This document shows positions 1 through 5,551 of a stretch of 27,689 bases of DNA, one piece after another. Under the pieces are notes generated by a model that saw only the letters and a list, made by a program, of their open reading frames with translations, made no database searches and was not told the origin of the DNA. The DNA is from a virus. Each line of letters begins with the position of its first letter. The first letter of the stretch is position 1. The DNA is taken from positions 1 through 27,689 of the IMG/VR virus record IMGVR_UViG_3300025669_000162. The stretch is one strand, 5' to 3'. The translations under genes were made by a program, and so were the position numbers.

Positions 1-189
1 TGTTATCGTCTTTTAGCTTCTCTCAGCGTTTGTCGGATACTTTCCTTTGATTCGCGTCACCGACTTCGTACTTAAAAAACTTCGGGAACTTTTTGGAAAA
101 CCTCAGCTCGCTTTTTTAAAAGGTCTTAGCCACTGTTTTCGTAGTGCTCATCTATATGTAATTTTTTTATATCTGTCTCTACTATATAC

Positions 190-275
190 TACTTACTATA
201 GTATTTATTCAAGTTGAGAGAAAATAAAGCACGAATGTTGAGAAAGCGTCGAGAATAGTACTATACAAATGTATA
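190..275. promoter_or_regulatory. Cluster of AT-rich palindromes with a possible plus-strand promoter
   Basis: Three symmetric elements sit within 82 bases: TACTATAGTA at 194-203, ATAGTACTAT at 255-264, and TATAC/GTATA arms separated by AAAT at 262-275. The first two are perfect 10-base palindromes about 61 bases apart, centre to centre, close to six helical turns. A sigma70-like pair is also visible on the plus strand: TTGAGA at 238-243 and TATACA at 262-267 with an 18-base spacer, overlapping the second palindrome. This looks like operator/promoter DNA, but no gene starts next to it in the window, so its function is open. Confidence 0.3.
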
Positions 276-329
276 TTGTGCGGTTTTGCTTGTTTTTGCC
301 GTTGTAAGGTGGGTTTAGAATGCCCTCAA

Positions 330-364
330 TCGCGTGTCGCTGTCCGCAAACGGATCTTTCGCGA
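330..364 (-). other. Hairpin abutting the end of the last late gene
   Basis: An outer pair TCGCG/CGCGA (330-334 with 360-364) encloses an inner pair TCCG/CGGA (343-346 with 351-354). It begins at the base after the stop codon of the gene at 365-556. It lacks the T run of an intrinsic terminator, so it could be a transcript-end stabiliser, a weak terminator, or chance. Confidence 0.25.
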
Positions 365-556
365 TTATTCGGGTATGGATACCTTTTCTTCCATTCCGTC
401 CAGTGACAGCCCCTTCTTGGGGAACCTCTCGACGTACTGGAATAGCGCCATACGTGATAGCGCCGATAGTGTCAGACCTTTTCGCTTTGCGTATGCCTTG
501 AAGAACGCATCCTCTGTTTCGTCGAGGCTGAACTGTGTCGTTTTTGTTTTTGCCAT
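365..556 (-). CDS. Small ribbon-helix-helix type DNA-binding protein
   Basis: A 63-residue basic protein with the pattern of the CopG/Arc ribbon-helix-helix family: an N-terminal strand around KTTQFSLDE (residues 4-12), then two helices at about 12-25 and 30-42. Such proteins dimerise and bind operators in DNA, usually as repressors. It starts three bases after the stop of the preceding ORF and has no clear Shine-Dalgarno sequence, so translation is probably coupled to that gene. It is the last gene of the late block and lies next to the palindromes at 194-275, which would be natural binding sites; that link is inference. The family call rests on pattern only. Confidence 0.6.
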   Translation of the reverse strand: MAKTKTTQFSLDETEDAFFKAYAKRKGLTLSALSRMALFQYVERFPKKGLSLDGMEEKVSIPE

Positions 557-558
557 GC

Positions 559-957
559 TTATAATATACCAGATTTCTGAGCTTTGAGATAGTCTGAAAT
601 AGCGTTAAGGATCGCGCCGACCACGATCCCGATTGCTATTCCAATACCTCCGCTTTCAAGGATCAGGGTGATACGTTCCGCTTGCCAGGATTGCTCGGCC
701 TTTTTCGATGAGTCTTTTATATCGCTTATTTCCTGCCTGAAGATCTCGATTGATATCTCTGCCACTTCGTATAGCTTCCCCTGCTCGATTAGCTTCTTGT
801 CCTGCGCTCTTCGCTCCGTCTCGAATTGCTCGAAGGTTCTGTCGAGTTCCGCTTTTTGCTCGTCCGAGTAACACCATTCCGCTGACAACCGCGCCGAGAA
901 TGAAAAGAAGAGCACCACCGACAATATAAAGAATACCTTTAAGTTTCGACATTTCAT
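559..957 (-). CDS. Probable spanin-like envelope protein (outer ORF of a nested pair)
   Basis: 132 residues from the ATG at 957, which overlaps the stop of the holin-like gene (ATGA) and has GGAG six bases upstream. Residues 1-26 look like a signal peptide or membrane anchor (basic start, then VFFILSVVLFFSFS). A charged coiled-coil-like stretch fills about 30-100, and a glycine-rich hydrophobic segment (GGIGIAIGIVVGAILNAI) lies near the C-terminus. The 98-codon ORF at 656-952 lies wholly inside it in another frame. Size, coiled coil and nesting after endolysin and holin recall Rz/Rz1 spanins, which fuse the two membranes at lysis. There is a Cys after SAEW, but Trp at -1 does not make a normal lipobox, so this is not a standard lipoprotein o-spanin. 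Confidence 0.6.
   Translation of the reverse strand: MKCRNLKVFFILSVVLFFSFSARLSAEWCYSDEQKAELDRTFEQFETERRAQDKKLIEQGKLYEVAEISIEIFRQEISDIKDSSKKAEQSWQAERITLILESGGIGIAIGIVVGAILNAISDYLKAQKSGIL
656..952 (-). CDS. Spanin-like inner-membrane protein nested in another ORF
   Basis: 98 residues. Residues 4-29 form a strong N-terminal transmembrane helix (ILYIVGGALLFILGAVVSGMV), followed by a long basic and polar helical region with regular Arg/Ala/Glu spacing (about 31-88), as in type II i-spanins. Its ATG at 952 is five bases inside the start of the 559-957 ORF, so one Shine-Dalgarno (GGAG near 965) could serve both. The whole gene lies within that ORF in a different frame. Either or both frames may be translated; the anchored, helical pattern of this one is the more spanin-like. 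Confidence 0.6.
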   Translation of the reverse strand: MSKLKGILYIVGGALLFILGAVVSGMVLLGRAKSGTRQNLRAIRDGAKSAGQEANRAGEAIRSGRDINRDLQAGNKRYKRLIEKGRAILASGTYHPDP

Positions 958-1148
958 TTCTTCTCCAAGACGGTCACGCCCAGCAATGCCGCGCCCATGA
1001 TGCAGAGCGGCCATAGTATATTCCCTGCCTGTCCCGGGTCTTGAATGATAGCGTATCCGGCTACCAGTATCGCCGTTGCGATTGTCACAAACGCCGCGAC
1101 CCGCTTGCTCGACGTGTTACCTTCTTTGTCTTTCAATAGATTGCTCAT
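954..1148 (-). CDS. Small two-helix membrane protein, probable holin
   Basis: 64 residues from the ATG at 1148, which overlaps the endolysin stop codon (ATGA). An upstream in-frame start at 1157 exists, but the overlap makes 1148 more likely. After a short basic cytoplasmic start there are two hydrophobic segments, about 17-35 (VAAFVTIATAILVAGYAI) and 43-60 (ILWPLCIMGAALLGVTVL), and a Lys-Lys end. Size, two transmembrane helices and place beside the endolysin fit a class II holin, which would release the signal-less M23 enzyme to the cell wall. No sequence family is recognised. Confidence 0.65.
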   Translation of the reverse strand: MSNLLKDKEGNTSSKRVAAFVTIATAILVAGYAIIQDPGQAGNILWPLCIMGAALLGVTVLEKK

Positions 1149-1708
1149 ACTTCCCACCCTTCTGGATTAATTCTATTCTCCCAACGCTGCCAACGGTTAC
1201 TTGTGTGGATCTCCCAGTGCGCATGTGCTCCTGTTGAGTATCCCGCATTCCCGACATAGCCAATTATATCGCCCTCGACGAATAACTTTCTCGGCGTGTA
1301 GTAAGCATGAATCGGGAACCGTCGATCTTCTGTTTCTTCGATGCTCAAGATCTTGTCGAAAATGTTTTTGTTGAACAGCTGATTCGAGTAGCTGTGACAA
1401 ATAACGTGTGTTCGATACTCGTCCGCTGATCGAGCAATGATCACCCCGCCGAATGTATCGTAAAAATAATTGCACCACGGCATGAGTCCGAAGTCTTCGA
1501 TCTCTGGCATCTCGGGCCAATACATTCCCGCTTTCGGTCTGTATGCAGCCCACGCGAAAGTGAACCCGTTCTCAGGCATATATATCGGCGTACCTCTTGG
1601 AGCTGCGAGATCAATCGCACCGTGAACATGATCTCGTTCGTCGAGCGGTTTCGACAGTGGTCGTTGCTCTGTGAAGTTCGTTGTCAGCTTGCCGATTACT
1701 GGGTTCAT
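1145..1708 (-). CDS. M23 family endopeptidase, probable endolysin
   Basis: 187 residues from the ATG at 1708, which overlaps the previous stop (ATGA). Longer in-frame starts give an arginine-rich N-terminus that looks like read-out of the neighbour gene. The LytM/M23 zinc site is complete: HGAID with H29 and D33, and GAHAHWEIH with the H162-x-H164 pair, preceded by the family's GNAGYSTG turn. M23 enzymes cut peptide cross-links of peptidoglycan. There is no signal peptide or transmembrane helix, so it probably depends on the neighbouring holin-like protein. An insertion at about 55-90, rich in Trp, Tyr and Pro, separates the first metal ligands from the rest. In the lysis cassette its role is very likely host lysis; a virion-borne role is less likely. 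Confidence 0.85.
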   Translation of the reverse strand: MNPVIGKLTTNFTEQRPLSKPLDERDHVHGAIDLAAPRGTPIYMPENGFTFAWAAYRPKAGMYWPEMPEIEDFGLMPWCNYFYDTFGGVIIARSADEYRTHVICHSYSNQLFNKNIFDKILSIEETEDRRFPIHAYYTPRKLFVEGDIIGYVGNAGYSTGAHAHWEIHTSNRWQRWENRINPEGWEV

Positions 1709-2070
1709 GGTATTGCTGCTCCTATCATCTTCCCTATCCCTTCTGCATCGACTGCACCTATCGCCAGAAGAAACCACGCAGCCCCGGTTAGTGTGACGAC
1801 AAAGGTCACAACGATAATAATCGTGCCGACGATACGTGGAATCTTCGGACGTTTGTTTGACTCTGAATCAACTTCTTTCTCGCCCTCCATCTTCGATACG
1901 ATACGAACCAGTTTCTCGACGGTTTTGCGTATGATAGGAACATCAGTAGAAAGCCCGTTGAATAGCTTCTCTCGAATTTGCTGATTACTCTTTTTAAGAT
2001 CTCGTATGTCACTCTGGATCTGATCAAGCTCTGCTGATTTTGAACACATATATACTATTTGTTCAGACAT
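1705..2070 (-). CDS. XhlA-like membrane protein of the lysis cassette
   Basis: 121 residues from the ATG at 2070, chosen because GGAG lies seven bases upstream; a start at 2085 would lack that spacing. The N-terminal 75 residues form a charged coiled-coil-like region (IQSDIRDLKKSNQQIREKL). One strong transmembrane helix follows at about 84-106 (IVGTIIIVVTFVVTLTGAAWFLLAI), then a short tail. Coiled coil plus a single C-terminal helix resembles XhlA/hemolysin-type phage membrane proteins that work with holin and endolysin. It overlaps the endolysin start by four bases. Confidence 0.55.
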   Translation of the reverse strand: MSEQIVYMCSKSAELDQIQSDIRDLKKSNQQIREKLFNGLSTDVPIIRKTVEKLVRIVSKMEGEKEVDSESNKRPKIPRIVGTIIIVVTFVVTLTGAAWFLLAIGAVDAEGIGKMIGAAIP

Positions 2071-2119
2071 TCTGTTTCTCCACAATCGGGCGAATACCTA
2101 TTTTTAACTTCGAAATTGC

Positions 2120-2650
2120 TTAGTCCTCAACCCATTCGACTTCTATCGTCGAGACGATATTCGCAGCTGTAGGATTGACTCGAAAGATATATCCGGTTGA
2201 CGTTTTGTATACCTTCTTCGAACGACCACCAGCCGATGCTCCTTGAGCGGTGAAGATCCCCGACCCACCACCTTGAACAAGACCGAGCAGCGTTCCTGAT
2301 CCGAGCAGAGTACCGCTTCGGCGAACGCTTGAGAGATTGCTTCTTGTGCTGTTGTGATTGTTGTTTAACACGACAGAGGCGACACCGCTTGCTGAAACTG
2401 TACACGATCTTCGTGTCGAGAATTCTGCTCCACCCGAAGACGTAAAAAACACCGTTGCATGAACTTCGACTGTACTGTCTGGCACCATCAAATAAACTTC
2501 TCCAAATACGCCTACACTCATCGAGCGAAATACTTCACTCGCCGAGAACATCTTTCCTTCATGAACCTTTAGGGTTTGAATATCTTCTGTAACGAATGCT
2601 TCCGAGTCTGCGTCCCACGCAACGTCATGAATTGATTTTAAATTTGACAT
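2120..2650 (-). CDS. Putative virion structural protein of the tail tip or fibre region
   Basis: 176 residues with no family I can name. The start at 2650 has GGGAG ten bases upstream. The composition is rich in Ser, Gly, Thr and Val, with alternating hydrophobic residues suggesting beta structure. A Gly/Ser stretch lies at about 115-145 (GSGTLLGLVQGGGSG), and the acidic end is EVEWVED. There is no signal peptide. Its position between the tip genes and lysis fits a small tail-tip or fibre component. Confidence 0.5.
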   Translation of the reverse strand: MSNLKSIHDVAWDADSEAFVTEDIQTLKVHEGKMFSASEVFRSMSVGVFGEVYLMVPDSTVEVHATVFFTSSGGAEFSTRRSCTVSASGVASVVLNNNHNSTRSNLSSVRRSGTLLGSGTLLGLVQGGGSGIFTAQGASAGGRSKKVYKTSTGYIFRVNPTAANIVSTIEVEWVED

Positions 2651-2721
2651 AATTTTTTTTCTCCCATGGCATATCTTCCAATGCCGTTATAATATTTTGA
2701 ACTCGGCACCATGCGTGTCGC

Positions 2722-3111
2722 TTACTTCTTTCCAATTTCGAACTTGATATAAATCTCTTCATACGCCCCCTCCCACTGTGGCGATATTTCTGCATGATAA
2801 AGAAACGGTACGATAGGGTGCATACAATAATGCCGAAACCCTGCCTCAATGAATTGAAACTTGATTCCGGCGTTGAAAGAATAAAACACGTCTACCGGTA
2901 TAAACGGGTTCGGCGCATCTTGTGTTCTCAGATTGGTAGTTATCCCGCCACCAACGAAAAATAAATCAAACATTTCTGCCTGAATATCCATCTTTACATT
3001 CGCACTACCGACAAGAGATTCTGTTCTCACGATATCCGTTTCGTAGGTTTGAATAAAACCCAACGGGAGCATCGCCATTTCGAAAACAAAAAACATCGAT
3101 AACCACTTCAT
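2722..3111 (-). CDS. Small exported protein with beta-barrel-like pattern
   Basis: 129 residues behind a very good Shine-Dalgarno (AGGAGG, five bases before the ATG). The N-terminus (MKWLSMFFVFEMAMLPLGF) looks like a signal peptide. The rest alternates hydrophobic and polar residues in short strands, with aromatic ends (VDVFYSFNAGIKFQFIEAGF) and a closing EIYIKFEIGKK, the pattern of outer-membrane beta strands. Around 100 mature residues is short for a full barrel. A phage could use such a protein to mask its receptor or exclude rivals. No family is recognised, and the exported barrel idea is inference. It interrupts the run of tip genes, like an accessory gene. Confidence 0.55.
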   Translation of the reverse strand: MKWLSMFFVFEMAMLPLGFIQTYETDIVRTESLVGSANVKMDIQAEMFDLFFVGGGITTNLRTQDAPNPFIPVDVFYSFNAGIKFQFIEAGFRHYCMHPIVPFLYHAEISPQWEGAYEEIYIKFEIGKK

Positions 3112-3120
3112 ACTGTCCTC

Positions 3121-3648
3121 CTAAATTACATGATCTATATAAATAAAACCGCGATTGAAGCCCGTCGAATTGAACGTTGCATCGTCAAAATATTCACCCG
3201 TGACTCTTGCAATCGTCACGTCACTCGCCGTACAACGAACCGTCCCTCCTGGCGTTGTGCTGGCTGCGCTTGCGAAATATCCAATTGGAATCGAATATGC
3301 GTCATCGTCTCTCCGTATCATTACATGTACATTCCGAATGTTCAAAATATTCAGTCCGTGCGCGATATTTACAAACGTTGTTCCTGACATATTCCAATCG
3401 CCGATTTCCAAAACCTTCTGAACCATATTCACAATAGTGACAGTTGAACTCACGCCAACGCTGTTGACTTCATATCCCGAACTCTTCCAGTCCGGTCCTT
3501 CGACGAATACCGTGGACGACTGGAAGCTCTTTGCCCCCGTGAATACAGTATCTCCGTCCTTGAGATATATCGTGTTGTCCATCAAGCGATCATAATCTGC
3601 CTTCTCTGTCGGATCGCCTACTGAAACCGTGCTGCTATTCCAACCCAT
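3121..3648 (-). CDS. Putative tail tip or fibre protein
   Basis: 175 residues starting two bases after the hub gene, with GGTGG as ribosome site. The N-terminus (VGDPTEKADYDRLMDNTIYLKDGDTVFTG) resembles the attachment segment of small phage fibre proteins, in which a virion-binding start is followed by a beta-rich C-terminal part. The remaining residues are rich in Val, Thr, Ser and Gly, and one surface stretch carries charge (MIRRDDDAYSIP). No enzyme motif is seen. The position after the hub gene suggests a host-contact or tip role. Confidence 0.5.
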   Translation of the reverse strand: MGWNSSTVSVGDPTEKADYDRLMDNTIYLKDGDTVFTGAKSFQSSTVFVEGPDWKSSGYEVNSVGVSSTVTIVNMVQKVLEIGDWNMSGTTFVNIAHGLNILNIRNVHVMIRRDDDAYSIPIGYFASAASTTPGGTVRCTASDVTIARVTGEYFDDATFNSTGFNRGFIYIDHVI

Positions 3649-3649
3649 A

Positions 3650-5551
3650 TTACCACCACCTTGATCTATTTAAGCTTGTCGCGTCTTCGTCATCGATCAG
3701 CCCGTCTGTATCTGTCCAGAATCCCCACGTCTCGAACGCATAGTTCTTTTGAGCTTCTGTCCAGTCTTTATCATAAGCCGTAACAGCTGCGCCGCCAAGA
3801 AGCGTAGGGAATGAAAGATCATCGTCTGTCCAGAAACCGACTCCAGCGCCGATACCTTTCAAGTCGTTGACGATGAAACTCATTTCGTTTGTTTTGAAAT
3901 TCTTGAGAATCGAAAGCAGATCGACTCGTCTCTCAGAAAGCCAGGCAATGTCTGCGTCTTCTCTTCGTCGTCTGAAAGAAAGAATCATCTGATCGCCCAT
4001 GTTCTTACTCGCGAACTGTAGATTCGTAACGTATGAGATCTCAGCGATCCCGCTCTCGTACAGCATTTTCAATCTGTCGAGCCAGACCTTCGCCCCGCCC
4101 TCTGTCGATAGCAAGGTCCCAACCGTTCGGCTTTTCGTTATGTCATAGATTCGTTCTGTGTCGGTTGAGCTTGTCGTCTCGTAGGCGTAAGTATCAGCTA
4201 CCCATTTCTTAACGTACCCACAGCGAAAGATCTGTCTGATCTTGCTTGTCAATGCCACGGCTTTGAATGATCCGTCTTTTATATCGAGATCAGAAACAAT
4301 GTCGAGATCCGCTTCTGCGATAGGTGTGAATACTTTGACAGCGAAATCACCATCGTTGTCGAGATAGAATGTTCCAAGACACGACTTCATGAGATCGCCG
4401 ATTGCATTCATGATCGGTTCATATTCGTTCATAACGAGTCCGCAGGGATACGATTCTGCTTTTGTGATAGCCAAAGTCTTCGCGTCTGTATCCCAATCTG
4501 AATCTGAAAAGCCCTCAAGCTCAAGCAGCTCCTCGAGGATATCAATCGGGTTCTCGATTAGAACACTACTCGCGTCGATGAATCCCGAAACGTCCGCGGT
4601 AACTGGATCCCCTGCTGTGTAGTCTGTCGCTGCAATCGTGAACGTACCATCTCCCACCGTCACACTCACAACCGTCTTCGAGATTTCGTTCACGTATGCT
4701 GCGGTGACATTCTCAATATCGTGTGTCGTCGTGTCCGCGATCTTGAACGTGTAGTTCACCGGGGTCGGGCTTTCGTCTCTGTTCGTGCAAACAGCTGGCA
4801 TCTTCTTTACTTTGCCCCACACATGAGGAATCGGCTTGCCTACGTCTTCGGCGTTAAGATCTGAATAGTCTGCTGTCGCGAATGTATCGAAATCGAGCGA
4901 TGAGGTGAGCTGTTCTTTCTTATCTTGAAACGTGAGAGACATTGTTTTGAGAGTGAATTCCTTTTGTGTAATGATCCCGTCGAAAACCGAAACATATTCT
5001 GTATAGGGTAGATCTTCGCCACCGAAAAGAATGTTGAGCTGTTTGTTTTCCCACGCCCAAGATTGGAATATATTATCGAACTCTCCGTCACCGTTTGCGA
5101 GAACGATACTGCCGGAGCTTATGATCGATACTCCCCAAAATATATCTTGCTTCGTCTGTCGGATGTTCGGCACAGATTGAAGAGCTGGCTGATAGAAATG
5201 ATCGTTGAATGTCTTGGCATCGTTCGAGTAATAGACTTTATAATTTGCGACTACTGTATTCGTGCTGAGAGTTGTCCCGGCGCCCCCGGCCACATGAACG
5301 TACAGTTTCGACCCGTCATAATAATTGGAACTCGGATTCGCAATACATAACGCCAGTGAAGTTCTATTTACATATCGCACCCCGTCAACGAAGACCGTTT
5401 GAACGTCGATCCCTTCACCTATCGCATTATAAAAAACCGTGTCCTCTTGCTCTGTCCAGTCTGTAATGTGCTCCGAAGGATATATCTCGACAAGAAAAGT
5501 GAACTGCGCCGATATCTGAGAAGTCAAAGCTGCAAGGGTAGTTATGCTCAT
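3650..5551 (-). CDS. Tail hub / tip protein downstream of the distal tail protein
   Basis: 633 residues starting within the stop of the previous gene (ATGA). It follows tape measure and distal tail protein, where siphoviruses place the hub (gp27-like/Tal) protein. The N-terminal part is beta-rich. Around 270-340 there is an Ig-like beta segment, including VSVTVGDGTFTIAATDY. At about 340-420 a helical segment (IDILEELLELEGF, IMNAIGDLMKSCLG) resembles the part of hub proteins that compares local structure units. The C-terminus is rich in Trp and acidic residues and carries GFWTDDD and GFWTDTD, which look like two short copies of the same peptide. No peptidase motif is seen, so it seems structural. 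Confidence 0.65.
   Translation of the reverse strand: MSITTLAALTSQISAQFTFLVEIYPSEHITDWTEQEDTVFYNAIGEGIDVQTVFVDGVRYVNRTSLALCIANPSSNYYDGSKLYVHVAGGAGTTLSTNTVVANYKVYYSNDAKTFNDHFYQPALQSVPNIRQTKQDIFWGVSIISSGSIVLANGDGEFDNIFQSWAWENKQLNILFGGEDLPYTEYVSVFDGIITQKEFTLKTMSLTFQDKKEQLTSSLDFDTFATADYSDLNAEDVGKPIPHVWGKVKKMPAVCTNRDESPTPVNYTFKIADTTTHDIENVTAAYVNEISKTVVSVTVGDGTFTIAATDYTAGDPVTADVSGFIDASSVLIENPIDILEELLELEGFSDSDWDTDAKTLAITKAESYPCGLVMNEYEPIMNAIGDLMKSCLGTFYLDNDGDFAVKVFTPIAEADLDIVSDLDIKDGSFKAVALTSKIRQIFRCGYVKKWVADTYAYETTSSTDTERIYDITKSRTVGTLLSTEGGAKVWLDRLKMLYESGIAEISYVTNLQFASKNMGDQMILSFRRRREDADIAWLSERRVDLLSILKNFKTNEMSFIVNDLKGIGAGVGFWTDDDLSFPTLLGGAAVTAYDKDWTEAQKNYAFETWGFWTDTDGLIDDEDATSLNRSRWW

Larger units (their letters stand above)
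1..364. other. AT-rich intergenic region downstream of the late genes
   Basis: No convincing gene lies in this stretch. On the minus strand the longest start-to-stop reading near 150 has only 11 codons, and no frame stays open to the left edge. The DNA is markedly richer in A and T than the genes beside it, especially at 150-275, and holds several perfect short palindromes plus runs of A or T. It follows the last gene of the minus-strand late block, so it probably contains the end of the late transcript and control signals for a neighbour outside the window. Confidence 0.6.

Noticed and set aside
115-155. Minus-strand ATG near 150 with TTTTAA then AAAAAAG, possibly a frameshifted gene
   Set aside because: The zero frame has only 11 codons and the other frames also meet stops soon. 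No ribosome site is seen.
276-587. Plus-strand ORF of 103 codons near the left end
   Set aside because: It runs antisense to the ribbon-helix-helix gene, has an unusual Cys/Arg-rich start and no ribosome site. The candidate promoter at 238-267 is not enough to support it.
872-890. Lipobox-like Cys after SAEW in the 132-residue envelope protein
   Set aside because: Trp before the Cys and Glu at -2 do not fit a signal peptidase II site, so a lipoprotein call was not made.
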